From contig NZ_JAGSOU010000004.1 in the NCBI RefSeq assembly GCF_018139985.1, positions 1 through 64,000 of the forward strand: a stretch of 64,000 bases of DNA, given 5' to 3'. A program made the position numbers and the translations under genes. Every line of letters begins with the position of its first letter. The first letter of the stretch is position 1. Shown here one piece after another: positions 1 to 9,602 of this stretch. The notes beneath the pieces were generated by a model. It saw nothing but the letters and a program-made list of their open reading frames with translations. It searched no databases and was not told where the DNA came from. Origin of the DNA: Actibacterium sp. MT2.3-13A (GTDB lineage: Bacteria; Pseudomonadota; Alphaproteobacteria; Rhodobacterales; Rhodobacteraceae).

Positions 1-1343
1 GGGCCGCCGCGCGCGATCCGGCGGCGGGCCAGCCGCCGCGGCAGGCGGTCATCGCCGCGCTGGACCGCGCGCTGGCCGACCGCGACGGCCGGAACACGGC
101 CACCGCCTGCCTCGCGCTCGAACTGGAGGGGCTCGAAAAGATCGAGCGGCGACTGGGCCGCGCGGCCGCAGACGTCGCGCCGGCGCGGGCGGCCGAACGG
201 CTGCTGGCCGCGCTGCGCGGCAGCGACCTGCTGGGCCGGCTGGACCGGGCGCGTTTCGCCGTCGCGCTCGGCCCGATGCCCCGCGCCGATGCCGGCGCGC
301 TGACGCAGATCGCGGGCGGCCTGCAGGACGCGCTGGACGAGCCGCTCGTCATCGGCGGGGGCAGCGCCCGCCTGACCTGCTCGATCGGCTTCTGCCTGCC
401 CGAGCGCAGCCCGGGCCGCGACGGCGCCGCCCTGCTGACCGCCGCCGAGACCGCCCTGCGCGAGGCCCGCCGGCACGGCCCCGGCGCGATCCGCGCCTTT
501 TCGCGCGCGATGCAAGTCTCGGCCAGGTTTCGCAGCGGCCTCGCCGACGAGGTGGCCGAGGCGCTGGACCGCGACCAGATCCGGCCCTGGTTCCAGCCCC
601 AGACCTCGACCGACACCGGCGCGGTCACCGGATTCGAGGCCCTGGCGCATTGGCGCCATCCCACCCACGGGGTGATCCCGCCGGAGGCGTTCCTGCCGGT
701 GATCGTGCAGACCGGCCTGTCGGGGCGGCTGAACGACCGGATCCTGGTCCACACGCTGTCGGCCCTGCGCAGCTGGGACAAGGCCGGGCTCAACGTGCCG
801 GCGGTGGGCATCAATGTCTCCGGCCCCGAGTTGCGCGACCCCGGGACGGCCGAGCGCATCATCCGGACGCTCGACCGCTTCGGCGTCGCGCCGGGGCGGC
901 TGACGCTGGAGGTGGTGGAAAGCGTGCTCTCCGGCGCGGACGATGACATAGTGGCCCGCAACATCGCGGCGCTGGCGCAGCGCGGTTGCGGCATCGACCT
1001 GGACCATTTCGGCACCGGCGAGGCCTCGCTGGCGGCGATCCGGCGCTTCGCCGTGAGCCGGCTCAAGATCGATCGCGCCTTCATCGCCCGCGTCGACCGC
1101 GACCGCGCCCAGCAGGACATGGTCGCCGGCATTCTGATGATGTGCGAGCGGCTGGGCCTCGGCACCCTCGCCACGGGGGTGGAGCGGGTGGGCGAGCACG
1201 CGCTGCTGGCGCAGCTGGGCTGCGGGCATGTCCAGGGCCACGGCATCGGACAGCCGCTCCCCTTCGAGGACACGCTGGCCTGGATGCGCGGGCACAACGG
1301 AAAACTGCAGCGGGCCGTCCGCCTGGGCCTGCAGGCGGGTTAG
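1..1343 (+). CDS. GGDEF-EAL signalling protein, C-terminal part (5' end outside window)
   Basis: The frame is open from base 3 of the window to the stop at 1343, so about 446 residues are visible and the start lies upstream. The first part resembles a GGDEF domain, but the signature position reads LDRARFAVAL, so it is degenerate and probably not a cyclase. The second part is an EAL (cyclic di-GMP phosphodiesterase) domain: EALAHWRHP (Glu near visible residue 212), NVSGPEL, LEVVES, LKIDRAFI and GCGHVQGHGIGQPLP. The usual paired Asp of the DDFGTG motif is D-H here (LDHFGTG, near residue 334), which may weaken metal binding. No membrane segment is visible in this part. Inferred role: cyclic di-GMP turnover or sensing; activity is uncertain. 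Confidence 0.85.
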   Translation, partial: AAARDPAAGQPPRQAVIAALDRALADRDGRNTATACLALELEGLEKIERRLGRAAADVAPARAAERLLAALRGSDLLGRLDRARFAVALGPMPRADAGALTQIAGGLQDALDEPLVIGGGSARLTCSIGFCLPERSPGRDGAALLTAAETALREARRHGPGAIRAFSRAMQVSARFRSGLADEVAEALDRDQIRPWFQPQTSTDTGAVTGFEALAHWRHPTHGVIPPEAFLPVIVQTGLSGRLNDRILVHTLSALRSWDKAGLNVPAVGINVSGPELRDPGTAERIIRTLDRFGVAPGRLTLEVVESVLSGADDDIVARNIAALAQRGCGIDLDHFGTGEASLAAIRRFAVSRLKIDRAFIARVDRDRAQQDMVAGILMMCERLGLGTLATGVERVGEHALLAQLGCGHVQGHGIGQPLPFEDTLAWMRGHNGKLQRAVRLGLQAG

Positions 1344-1433
1344 CGCCGGGGTATTCGGTGAAAACCGCTTGACCTCCGGGCGCTCAGTCTGTTGAACCTC
1401 CGTGACCTTTCACAGGACAGGTGGCGGCCCCTC

Positions 1434-3251
1434 ATGGACGATCAGAACAAGAACCTCATCCTCGCAACAGCGCTCAGCTTCATTGTGATCCTTGCGTGGT
1501 TCATCCTCTTCCCGCCGGAAGAGCCCGTGGTCGATCCCAACGCGCCCGCCGTGACCCAGACCGCCGGGACGGCCGCCCCCGGACAGGCCGTAACCCCGCC
1601 GGCCGCGGGCGCCCCGGCAGCGGCCACCGCGGCCGAGCCCGCACCCAGCCCCGCGGCCACGGCGCCGCGCGTGGCGATCGAGACCCCGCGCCTGGCCGGC
1701 GCGCTGTCGCTGCTGGGCGGGCGCATCGATACACTTTCGCTGAGCGACTACAACGAGACGCTGGAGCCCGACTCCGGCAAGGTGTCGCTGCTCTCGCCGG
1801 TCAGCGCGGAGAAGCCCTATTACGCGCTCTACGGCTGGGCCCCGGCCGGCGATCTGGGCTATGAGGACGTGCCCGGCGCCAACACGCTGTGGACGCTCGA
1901 GCGCGGCGAGACCCTGACCCCGGACAGCCCCGTCACCCTGAAATGGGACAACGGCAAGGGCCTGACCTTCCGCCGCACCGTCGCGGTGGACGAAAATTAC
2001 CTCTTCACCGTCACCCAGTCGGTCGAGAACGCCACCGGCGCGCCGGTCCGCATGGCCCCCTACGGCATCGTCGCCCGCCACGGCGAACCCGAGACCGCGG
2101 GCTTCTATGTGCTGCACGAAGGCGTGGTCCGCCAGTCCGACAAGGAACTGGAAGAGATCAAGTACAAAGACATGCCCGACATGGATTTCGTCGACCGCGA
2201 GGCCGCCCGCGCCGAGGTCGTGCAGGTCGAGGCGAACGGCTGGATCGGCTTCACCGACAAATACTGGATGACCACGCTGATCCCCAGCCCCGGCCAGGCC
2301 TTCACCTCGGTGGTGAAATACGTCTCCGGCGCCGACATCTACCAGGTCGAGACCCGTCTGCCGGTGATCGAGGTGGCCGCGGGCGGCTCGGCCCAGACCG
2401 AGACCATGCTGTTCGCCGGCGCGAAGGAATGGGAAACCATCCGTCATTACCAGAATGACACCGGCATCTTCCGCTTCATCGACTCGATCGACTGGGGGAT
2501 CTTCTTCTTCCTGACCAAGCCGATCTTCTCCATGCTGCACTGGCTGCACGGCTTCATCGGCAACATGGGCTGGTCGATCATCGCGCTGACCTTCGTGATC
2601 AAGGCCGTTCTGTTCCCGCTGGCCTACAAGTCCTACAGCTCCATGGCGAAGATGAAAGAGCTTCAGCCGCGGATGGAGAAGCTGAAGGAAGAAGCCGGCG
2701 GCGACCGCCAGAAACTCCAGCAGGCGATGATGGAGCTCTACAAGAAGGAAAAGGTGAATCCCGCCTCGGGCTGCCTGCCGATCCTGCTGCAGATCCCGAT
2801 CTTCTTCTCGCTCTACAAGGTGATCTTCGTCACCATCGAACTGCGCCAGGCGGCGTGGATCGGCTGGATCCAGGACCTCAGCGCACCCGATCCGTCCTCG
2901 ATCATCAACCTGTTCGGCCTGCTGCCCTATGCCGTGCCGGACCTGGGGGCGTTCCAGCTGATCTCGCTGGGCGTGCTGCCGATCCTGCTGGGCATCTCGA
3001 TGTACCTGCAGCAGAAGCTGAACCCGGCCCCCACCGACCCGGCGCAGGCGATGGTCTTTGCCTGGATGCCCTGGGTGTTCATGTTCATGCTGGGCAAGTT
3101 CGCCTCGGGCCTCGTGCTCTACTGGATCGCGAACAACACGATCACCTTCACCCAGCAATACCTGATCATGCGCAGCCACGGCTTCAAACCGGACGTGTTC
3201 GGCAACATCAGGTCGAGCTTCAGGAAAAAGTCCAAGTCGGACAAGAAATGA
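1434..3251 (+). CDS. yidC: Membrane protein insertase YidC (Oxa1 family)
   Basis: 605 residues, a normal length for the long Gram-negative form. YidC inserts and folds inner-membrane proteins, alone or with SecYEG. An N-terminal membrane segment (about residues 8-25) is followed by an Ala/Pro-rich linker to about residue 75, a large periplasmic domain to about residue 340, then the conserved core with five membrane segments. The core includes the NPASGCLPILLQIPIFFSLY stretch. The tail is very basic (FRKKSKSDKK), as expected for ribosome contact. I chose ATG 1434: the frame is open from a TTG at 1392, but MDDQNKN is the usual family start and an AGGTGG ribosome site lies about 10 bases upstream. 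engB follows after a 64-base gap. Confidence 0.97.
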   Translation: MDDQNKNLILATALSFIVILAWFILFPPEEPVVDPNAPAVTQTAGTAAPGQAVTPPAAGAPAAATAAEPAPSPAATAPRVAIETPRLAGALSLLGGRIDTLSLSDYNETLEPDSGKVSLLSPVSAEKPYYALYGWAPAGDLGYEDVPGANTLWTLERGETLTPDSPVTLKWDNGKGLTFRRTVAVDENYLFTVTQSVENATGAPVRMAPYGIVARHGEPETAGFYVLHEGVVRQSDKELEEIKYKDMPDMDFVDREAARAEVVQVEANGWIGFTDKYWMTTLIPSPGQAFTSVVKYVSGADIYQVETRLPVIEVAAGGSAQTETMLFAGAKEWETIRHYQNDTGIFRFIDSIDWGIFFFLTKPIFSMLHWLHGFIGNMGWSIIALTFVIKAVLFPLAYKSYSSMAKMKELQPRMEKLKEEAGGDRQKLQQAMMELYKKEKVNPASGCLPILLQIPIFFSLYKVIFVTIELRQAAWIGWIQDLSAPDPSSIINLFGLLPYAVPDLGAFQLISLGVLPILLGISMYLQQKLNPAPTDPAQAMVFAWMPWVFMFMLGKFASGLVLYWIANNTITFTQQYLIMRSHGFKPDVFGNIRSSFRKKSKSDKK

Positions 3252-3315
3252 GGGCCGGGGCCGCCCGCACGGCGGCCCCCGCCTCCCCCGCGCCCAGAGA
3301 CGAGGTGAGCGTGCC

Positions 3316-3969
3316 ATGACTGCCCTGCCCTTCCCCCTGGCCGAGGAGCCCGACGAGATCACCCGCGAGAAGGGTCGTCTGCTGTTCGCGGGCGCGACCG
3401 ATTTCCTCAAGGGCGTGGTGGCCATGGACGGGCTGCCGCCCGCCGACCGGCTGGAGGTCTGTTTCGCCGGTCGCTCCAACGTCGGGAAATCCAGCCTGAT
3501 CAACGCGCTGACGGGGCGCAAGGGGCTCGCCCGCGCCTCGAACACGCCGGGGCGCACGCAGGAGATCAACTATTTCACCTGCGGCGACAGCCATTACCTC
3601 GTCGACCTGCCCGGCTACGGCTTCGCCGAGGCGCCTCTGGCCGTGGTCGAGAAATGGCAGCGCCTGCTGAAGGCCTATCTCCAGGGCCGGCAGACCCTGC
3701 GCCGCGCCTTCGTGCTGATCGACCACCGTCACGGCGTCAAGAAGGTGGACGAAGAGATCCTCACTCTGCTCGACCAGGCCGCCGTGCCCTTCCAGGTGGT
3801 GCTGACCAAATCCGACAAGGTGAAGGAAAAGGACCGCGAGCGGGTGCTCGACCAGGTTCGCGCGGCGCTGGCCAAGCACCCCGCCGCCTTCCCCGAGATC
3901 GTGGCCACCTCGTCGGAAAAGGGCGACGGCATCGCCACGCTGCGCGCCATCATCGCGACGCTGGAGTAA
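3316..3969 (+). CDS. engB: Ribosome biogenesis GTPase EngB (YsxC/YihA)
   Basis: 217 residues. A TrmE-Era-EngA-EngB family GTPase needed for large-subunit assembly. Nucleotide-binding motifs are intact: G1 GRSNVGKSS, G2 TPGRTQ, G3 DLPGYG, G4 TKSDK. The start ATG 3316 has a GAGGTGAG ribosome site 6 bases upstream. It lies 64 bases after yidC and 105 before argB on the same strand, an order common in Rhodobacterales, so yidC-engB may share a transcript. Confidence 0.96.
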   Translation: MTALPFPLAEEPDEITREKGRLLFAGATDFLKGVVAMDGLPPADRLEVCFAGRSNVGKSSLINALTGRKGLARASNTPGRTQEINYFTCGDSHYLVDLPGYGFAEAPLAVVEKWQRLLKAYLQGRQTLRRAFVLIDHRHGVKKVDEEILTLLDQAAVPFQVVLTKSDKVKEKDRERVLDQVRAALAKHPAAFPEIVATSSEKGDGIATLRAIIATLE

Positions 3970-4074
3970 TGCCGCGGCCCGCCGCGGGGGCCGCGGCAGC
4001 GGGGGGCGGGCGACGGTAAACACTTGCCGCATCGGCGGCGCCGGTTTACCAAAGGCCCTCAAAGGACACGACGG

Positions 4075-4944
4075 ATGAAAAAGCAGACCGCCATGAACCG
4101 CGACTGGATCGCCACCGCCCGGACCCTCTCCGAGGCGCTCCCCTACCTGCAGCGCTACGACGGGGCGACCGTCGTCATCAAGTTCGGCGGCCATGCCATG
4201 GGCGACGACGCGGAGATGGAAAGCTTCGCCCGCGACGTGGTGCTGATGCAGCAGGTCGGCCTGAACCCGGTGATCGTGCATGGCGGCGGCCCGATGATCA
4301 ACGAGATGCTGGCCAAGCTCGACATCAAGTCCGAATTCGTGAACGGCAAGCGCGTCACCGACGAGGCCACCGTCAAGGTGGTCGAGATGGTGCTCTCGGG
4401 GTTGGTGAACAAGCGAATCGTGCAGGCGATCAACAGCCAGGGCGGCAAGGCCGTGGGCCTGTCGGGCAAGGACGCCAACCTGATGGTCTGCGACCAGACC
4501 GACCCGGCGCTCGGCTTCGTCGGCACGCCGGCCGAGATGAACCCCGCGGTGCTGCGCCAGCTGGCCGCGGCCGAGATGATCCCGGTGGTGGCGCCGCTGG
4601 GCGCGGGGCGCGACGGCGAGACCTTCAACGTGAACGGCGACACCGCTGCGGGCGCCATCGCCGCCGCGCTCAAGGCCGACCGGCTGCTGCTGCTGACCGA
4701 CGTGCCCGGCGTCAAGGACGAGAGCGGCGAGGTCGTGACCGAACTCACCCCCGACCAGATCCGCGCGATGACCGCCTCGGGCGTCATCGCCGGCGGCATG
4801 ATCCCCAAGACCGAGACCGCGCTCGCCGCGATCGAGGGCGGCGTGCGCGCGGTGGTGATCCTCGACGGCCGCGCCCCCAATGCCTGCCTGCTGGAGCTGT
4901 TCACCGAACATGGCGCGGGCTCGCTGATCCGCGCGCCGCGCTGA
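4075..4944 (+). CDS. argB: Acetylglutamate kinase
   Basis: 289 residues. It phosphorylates N-acetyl-L-glutamate in the second step of arginine biosynthesis in the cytoplasm. Family motifs: KFGGHAMGD near the N-terminus, [31 protein letters not shown] and LLLTDVPGV. The N-terminal helix ([20 protein letters not shown]) is the extension found in hexameric, arginine-inhibited kinases, so feedback inhibition is likely (inference). The frame is open from a TTG at 4024, but ATG 4075 has an AAAGGA site about 10 bases upstream; ATG 4093 is a possible alternative. The next gene starts 3 bases after the stop. Confidence 0.96.
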   Translation: MKKQTAMNRDWIATARTLSEALPYLQRYDGATVVIKFGGHAMGDDAEMESFARDVVLMQQVGLNPVIVHGGGPMINEMLAKLDIKSEFVNGKRVTDEATVKVVEMVLSGLVNKRIVQAINSQGGKAVGLSGKDANLMVCDQTDPALGFVGTPAEMNPAVLRQLAAAEMIPVVAPLGAGRDGETFNVNGDTAAGAIAAALKADRLLLLTDVPGVKDESGEVVTELTPDQIRAMTASGVIAGGMIPKTETALAAIEGGVRAVVILDGRAPNACLLELFTEHGAGSLIRAPR

Positions 4945-4947
4945 GCG

Positions 4948-5601
4948 GTGGCCGGTCTGGCCGCGATCGACAGGCTGGCCGCCCGGTGCGCCCTTGAGAT
5001 CTTCGGTGCCTTTCACCCCGTTCCCGGCGACGGCGCGCCCGAGGGCTGCGCCACGCTGGTACTGCTCGGCCCGCGCGAGCCGGGCTTCTGGCCGCATGTC
5101 TCCGCCCAGCCCGAATTCGGCGACGGCGCGCCCGATCCGCTGGACCGCTGGTCGGCACGGGTGATCGGCGCGCTTGCGGATGAGATCGGGGCGGAGGCGC
5201 TGTTCCCCTTCACCGGCCCGCCGTGGCGGCCCTTCTACGACTGGGCGCTGAGGGCGGGCACCGCGTGGCCCTCGCCGGTCCGGCTGCTGGTCCATGCCAG
5301 GGCCGGGTTGATGGCGTCGTGGCGCGGCGCGCTGGCGCTGGGCACGCGGCTGGAGCTGCCGCCGCCGCCGCCCTGCCCCTGCGACGATTGCGACGATCGC
5401 CCCTGCGTCGGCGCCTGTCCCGTGGGCGCGCTGGGCGCGGCGGGCTATGACGTGCCGGCCTGCCACGCCTTCCTCGACAGCGACCGGGGCGCGTCCTGCC
5501 TTGCGGCCGGCTGCCAGGTGCGACGCGCCTGTCCCGTCAGCCGATCCTATGGCAGGATGCCCGAACAATCCGCGTTCCACATGGCAGCCTTTCACCGATG
5601 A
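4948..5601 (+). CDS. Ferredoxin-like protein with a QueG-type 4Fe-4S region
   Basis: 217 residues from a GTG start 3 bases after argB. The C-terminal third has two cysteine clusters, CPCDDCDDRPCVGACP (about residues 147-162) and CLAAGCQVRRACP (about 185-197), together eight or more cysteines of the kind that hold two 4Fe-4S clusters. The pattern resembles the ferredoxin tail of epoxyqueuosine reductase, but the N-terminal 140 residues show no cobalamin-binding or catalytic signature that I recognise. The stop overlaps the start of the next gene by 4 bases, so the two are translationally coupled. Substrate and partner are unknown; an electron-transfer role is inferred only from the cysteines. 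Confidence 0.8.
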   Translation: MAGLAAIDRLAARCALEIFGAFHPVPGDGAPEGCATLVLLGPREPGFWPHVSAQPEFGDGAPDPLDRWSARVIGALADEIGAEALFPFTGPPWRPFYDWALRAGTAWPSPVRLLVHARAGLMASWRGALALGTRLELPPPPPCPCDDCDDRPCVGACPVGALGAAGYDVPACHAFLDSDRGASCLAAGCQVRRACPVSRSYGRMPEQSAFHMAAFHR

Positions 5602-6101
5602 CCCTGCGCCTGATCCTGATCCGCCATGCAAAGTCCGGTTGGGACGACCCGTTGCAGGACGATCACGACCGCGTGCTGAACGGGCGCGGCCAGCGCGCCG
5701 CGGTGCTGATCGGCGCCTGGCTCGCCGCGCGCGGCCATGTCCCCGCCGAGGTGGTCAGCTCCACCGCGCGGCGCACGCTGGAGACCTGGGAGCGCATGGC
5801 GCCGGCATTTCCCGAAAGCACCCTGATGCGGCGCGATCCGGGGCTTTACCACGCCTCGGCCGACCGCATGCTTGCAGCGCTGCACGATTGCGCCGCCAGC
5901 CCGGCGATGATGCTTGGGCACAACCCCGGCATCGCCGAGTTCGCGGCGCTGCTGCTGGCCGCGCCGCCGGCCCATCCGCGGTTCGCCGCCTACCCCACCT
6001 GCGCCACGCTGGTGGCCGATTTCGACGTTGGCGACTGGGCGGAGGTGCGTTTCGGCACCGGCCGGGTGGTGGATTTCGTCGTGCCGCGCGATCTGGAATA
6101 A
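5598..6101 (+). CDS. sixA: SixA-like histidine phosphatase
   Basis: 167 residues of the histidine phosphatase (phosphoglycerate mutase-like) superfamily. The catalytic RHG-type motif is at the N-terminus (LILIRHAKSGWDD), the second conserved Arg lies in STARRTLETW, and the second catalytic His is in MMLGHNPGI. Size and the RHAKS motif fit SixA, which removes phosphate from phosphohistidine proteins in E. coli; the target here is unknown. The start overlaps the stop of the Fe-S protein (ATGA). Confidence 0.85.
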   Translation: MTLRLILIRHAKSGWDDPLQDDHDRVLNGRGQRAAVLIGAWLAARGHVPAEVVSSTARRTLETWERMAPAFPESTLMRRDPGLYHASADRMLAALHDCAASPAMMLGHNPGIAEFAALLLAAPPAHPRFAAYPTCATLVADFDVGDWAEVRFGTGRVVDFVVPRDLE

Positions 6102-6183
6102 CCGCGCGCGGAAGCGACTCTCACACGCCCCTCCCCCCAAGGCGGGCGCCATCGCGCCCTCCGCGCCCGGTCTGGACCGCGCA

Positions 6184-6211
6184 AAAGAAACCCCGGGCCG
6201 CTGGCCCGGGG
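6184..6211 (-). terminator. Intrinsic terminator of the bzt operon
   Basis: A nine-base-pair stem, CCCCGGGCC / GGCCCGGGG (6191-6199 and 6203-6211) with a 3-base loop. On the minus strand it is followed by TTTCTTTT. It lies 28 bases after the bztD stop and has no T-run on the plus side, so it serves the minus-strand operon. Confidence 0.85.
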
Positions 6212-6238
6212 GTAATGCACAGGAAACAACGCCTTGCG

Positions 6239-7030
6239 TCAGTGCCCGAGGATCTGGCTGAGGAACAGCTTGGTGCGGTCGCTCTTGGGGTTGTTGAAGA
6301 ACTCCTCCGGCTCGTTCTGCTCCACGATCTGGCCCTGGTCCATGAAGATCACGCGGTTCGCCACCTGCCGGGCGAAGCCCATCTCATGCGTCACGCAGAG
6401 CATGGTCATGCCCTCCTCGGCGAGCTCGATCATGGTGTCGAGCACCTCCTTGATCATCTCCGGGTCGAGCGCCGAGGTCGGCTCGTCGAACAGCATGATC
6501 CGCGGCTTCATGCACAGCGAGCGCGCGATCGCCACCCGCTGCTGCTGGCCGCCCGACAGCTGGCCGGGATACTTGTTCGCCTGCTCGGGGATCTTGACCT
6601 TCTCCAGGAAATGCATGGCGGTCGCCTCGGCCTCCTTGCGGGGCACCTTACGGACCCAGATCGGAGCGAGCGTGCAGTTCTCGAGGATGGTCAGATGCGG
6701 GAACAGGTTGAAGTGCTGGAACACCATGCCGACCTCGGAACGGATCTTGTCGATGTTCTTCAGATCCGAGGTCAGCTCGGTGCCGTCCACGATGATCTGG
6801 CCCTCCTGGTGCTCTTCCAGCGCGTTCAGGCAGCGGATCAGCGTGGACTTGCCCGAGCCCGACGGCCCGGCGATGACGATGCGCTCGCCCTGGTTGACCG
6901 TCAGGTTGATGTCACGCAGCACATGGAAGGACCCGTACCACTTGTTCATGTTGGCGATCTGGATGGCGACCTCGTCGCTGACATTCATCTTGGAGCGGTC
7001 GATTTTGCGGTCGATGGCAAGTTCAGACAT
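6239..7030 (-). CDS. bztD: Polar amino-acid ABC transporter, ATP-binding subunit (BztD/AapP)
   Basis: 263 residues. ATPase of a binding-protein-dependent importer for glutamate, glutamine, aspartate and asparagine (Bzt in Rhodobacter capsulatus) or for general L-amino acids (Aap in Rhizobium). Walker [11 protein letters not shown]-loop VFQHFNLFP, signature LSGGQQQR, Walker [14 protein letters not shown] and switch His in CVTHEMGFA are all intact. It is last in bztABCD, 12 bases after bztC, and is followed by a terminator. Which amino acids are carried cannot be read from the sequence. Confidence 0.95.
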   Translation of the reverse strand: MSELAIDRKIDRSKMNVSDEVAIQIANMNKWYGSFHVLRDINLTVNQGERIVIAGPSGSGKSTLIRCLNALEEHQEGQIIVDGTELTSDLKNIDKIRSEVGMVFQHFNLFPHLTILENCTLAPIWVRKVPRKEAEATAMHFLEKVKIPEQANKYPGQLSGGQQQRVAIARSLCMKPRIMLFDEPTSALDPEMIKEVLDTMIELAEEGMTMLCVTHEMGFARQVANRVIFMDQGQIVEQNEPEEFFNNPKSDRTKLFLSQILGH

Positions 7031-7042
7031 GTTGTGAACTCC

Positions 7043-8344
7043 TTAACGGTGACCAGTCTGAAGCTTGCGCTCCAGGAACATGGAATAGCGGGACATGGAG
7101 AAGCAGAAGATGAAGAACATCAGCGCGATGAAGCCGTAAAGCTCCCACACGATGCCGTTCCAGTTGGCATCTGCCCGGATGGCGTTCGACAGGCCCAGCG
7201 GGTCCAGCAGGCCGATGATCGACACCAGCGTGGTATCCTTGAACACCCCGATGAAGGTCGACACGATCCCGGGGATTGAGATCTTCAGCGCCTGCGGCAT
7301 GATGATCAGCCGCTGCGCCTTCCAGTAGTCCAGCCCCAGGCTGTCGGCGGCCTCGTACTGGCCCTTGGGCAGCGCGGCGAGCCCGCCGCGGATGACCTCG
7401 GCCATGTAGGCCGACGCGAACAGCGTCACCATGATCATCACCCGCAGGATGATGTCGAAATTGGTGCCCGGCGGCATGAAGATGTTCAGCAGGGTCGAGG
7501 CCACGAACAGCAGCGTGATCAGCGGCACGCCGCGGACGAATTCGATGAAGCCGATGCACAGCGTGCGCACGATCAGCAGGTTCGACTGCCGCCCCAGCGC
7601 CAGCACGATGCCGATGGGCAGCGAACAGACGATGGCCACCACGCCGATGGTGATCGACAGCATGAAGCCGCCGAAAGCGCGGCTTTCGACCGGCTCGATG
7701 CCGACGGGCAGGATCGACTGCACCAGCGCGGCAAACGGGCCCGCGAGCAGCATCCACCACAGCACCGGCGCCGCGACGCCGGCGATGATCGCGGCCAAGC
7801 TGCCGTTCAATTGGGAGACCCCGCGGAAGGCGCCATAGCCCAGCACGAAGCCCAGCGCCGCCGAGAGCGGAAGCCAGGCGGAGCCGCCCCACAGCAGCCA
7901 CGGCACCGCGAAGGGCGCGACGACCGCCAGCCACAGCATCTTGCGCGGCAGCGCCGAGAACAGGATCGGCGCCAGCGCGGCCAGGGTCAGCAGGAAGGCG
8001 ATGTTCGGGCGCCAGTACAGGTGGTCAGGATAGAAGCCGTAGATCAGCTGCAGGTAGCGTTCGCGCACCACCGCCCAGCAGGCGCCGCTCGCGCCCTCGC
8101 CATGCGCGGCGGAGATCGCCTCGCGGCACTGGCTCAGCGAGTTCGCCGTCCAGCTGGACTGGAACATCCAGGGCAGGACGCCGGCCAGCACATAGTAGAT
8201 GAAGCCCAGCGACACGACCGTCAGGATCGAGTTGAACCAGCCCGAGAACAGGTTCTCGCGCATCCAGCCGATCAGCCCGACCGAGGTGGCAGGCGGCGTC
8301 TTTTCAGGCAGCATCTCGGTTCGGACAAAGGAAATATCTGCCAT
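7043..8344 (-). CDS. bztC: Polar amino-acid ABC transporter permease (BztC/AapM)
   Basis: 433 residues, several hydrophobic segments. Inner-membrane permease of the Bzt/Aap importer, expected to pair with BztB. The C-terminal half carries the HisM-type permease signature (EVIRGGLAALPKGQYEAADS), the loop that docks on the ATPase. It starts 1 base after the bztB stop. The long N-terminal region with extra membrane segments is typical of the Bzt/Aap subgroup, unlike short HisQ/HisM permeases. Confidence 0.95.
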   Translation of the reverse strand: MADISFVRTEMLPEKTPPATSVGLIGWMRENLFSGWFNSILTVVSLGFIYYVLAGVLPWMFQSSWTANSLSQCREAISAAHGEGASGACWAVVRERYLQLIYGFYPDHLYWRPNIAFLLTLAALAPILFSALPRKMLWLAVVAPFAVPWLLWGGSAWLPLSAALGFVLGYGAFRGVSQLNGSLAAIIAGVAAPVLWWMLLAGPFAALVQSILPVGIEPVESRAFGGFMLSITIGVVAIVCSLPIGIVLALGRQSNLLIVRTLCIGFIEFVRGVPLITLLFVASTLLNIFMPPGTNFDIILRVMIMVTLFASAYMAEVIRGGLAALPKGQYEAADSLGLDYWKAQRLIIMPQALKISIPGIVSTFIGVFKDTTLVSIIGLLDPLGLSNAIRADANWNGIVWELYGFIALMFFIFCFSMSRYSMFLERKLQTGHR

Positions 8345-8345
8345 C

Positions 8346-9602
8346 TTACCGCTCCACCAGTTTGACGCGTTCGTTGTACCAGTTCATGACCAGCGAAATC
8401 GAAAGCGAGATCGTCAGGTAGACCAGCATCAGGAGCAGCACGCATTCCAGCTCGCGCCCGGTCTGGTTCATGGTGATCCCGCCCAGCGTGCCGGTGATGT
8501 CCATGTAGCCCACGGCGATCGCCAGCGACGAGTTCTTGGTCAGGTTCAGGTACTGCGAGATCAGCGGCGGGATGATCACCCGCAGCGCCTGCGGCAGGAT
8601 CACGAGGTTCATGATCCGGTTCGGACGCAGGCCCAGCGCGGCGGCGGCCTCGGTCTGGCCCCGTGAGATGGCCAGGATGCCGGCGCGCACGATCTCGGCG
8701 ATGAAGGCAGCGGTGTAGAGGCTCAGCGCCAGCCACAGCGCCAACAGCGAGTTGCGCATGTAGATGCCGCCCTGGAAATTGAACCCCTTCAGCGCGGGGA
8801 AGCCCAGGTGGAAGCCCAGCCCCGCCAGCAGCACGATCACCGGCACGGCCACAACGCCCAGGCGCTGATACCATGTCGTCGGACGGATGCCGGTCGCCTC
8901 CTGCACGCGGTCGGCGCGGACCTTGATCCGGTGCGAGACGTAGAGGCCGCCGGCCAGCACCGCGACAATCGCGATCAGGTCGAGGCTGATGTTGAAGGCG
9001 CCGAAGAACGAGACATCGCCCAGGCTGCGGCTGAACAGCGGCTCGGGAACATAGAGGCCGCGATTGGTCACCGCCACGGAATCGCCCAGCCACATCGAGG
9101 CCGTGGCGTTCTCGCCGCGGAAGGCGTTGGGCGCGGGCAGGGTCTCGATCAGCATGGCCATGAAGAACACGATCCACAGCAGCACGGGCACGTTGCGGAA
9201 GGTTTCGACATAGACGGTCATGATGCGCGCCACGAGCCAGTTGCCGGACAGGCGCAGCACCCCGATCACCACCCCCAGCACCGTCGCCAGCGCACAGCCC
9301 ATCGCCGCGACCATCAGCGTGTTCAGCAGGCCCACGAAGGAGGCGCGCAGATGGCTGTCGCGCGAGTTGTATTCGATCAGGCGCTGGTTGATGTCATAGC
9401 TGGCCGGTTCGCTGAAAAACCCGAAATCGATCGGCTTGCCCAGCGCATTGAGGTTCTGGATGGTGTTGTTGATCAGCCAGGCCGCCATCAGCATGAACCC
9501 GAACATCGCCACGACCTGGATGGTCATGGAGCGATACCGGGTGTCGTATATCAGCATGCTGAGACGAAACGACTCCTTGTGAGGGTCGGTGAATGTCGTC
9601 AT
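8346..9602 (-). CDS. bztB: Polar amino-acid ABC transporter permease (BztB/AapQ)
   Basis: 418 residues. Second permease of the importer, with the docking loop EIVRAGILAISRGQTEAAAA and a long N-terminal extension. The frame is open upstream to 9782, but ATG 9602 (MTTFTDPHKESF) with GGGGAAAT upstream fits family length and leaves a normal 138-base gap from bztA. No terminator-like stem was found in that gap, so the operon appears continuous. Confidence 0.94.
   Translation of the reverse strand: MTTFTDPHKESFRLSMLIYDTRYRSMTIQVVAMFGFMLMAAWLINNTIQNLNALGKPIDFGFFSEPASYDINQRLIEYNSRDSHLRASFVGLLNTLMVAAMGCALATVLGVVIGVLRLSGNWLVARIMTVYVETFRNVPVLLWIVFFMAMLIETLPAPNAFRGENATASMWLGDSVAVTNRGLYVPEPLFSRSLGDVSFFGAFNISLDLIAIVAVLAGGLYVSHRIKVRADRVQEATGIRPTTWYQRLGVVAVPVIVLLAGLGFHLGFPALKGFNFQGGIYMRNSLLALWLALSLYTAAFIAEIVRAGILAISRGQTEAAAALGLRPNRIMNLVILPQALRVIIPPLISQYLNLTKNSSLAIAVGYMDITGTLGGITMNQTGRELECVLLLMLVYLTISLSISLVMNWYNERVKLVER

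Noticed and set aside
1370-1397. Promoter TTGACC-16-TTGAAC before yidC
   Set aside because: The -10 matches the consensus poorly; not strong enough to list.
1410-3569. Minus-strand frame of about 719 codons opposite yidC and engB
   Set aside because: Low-complexity Arg/Gly/His-rich translation; yidC and engB on the plus strand explain the region.
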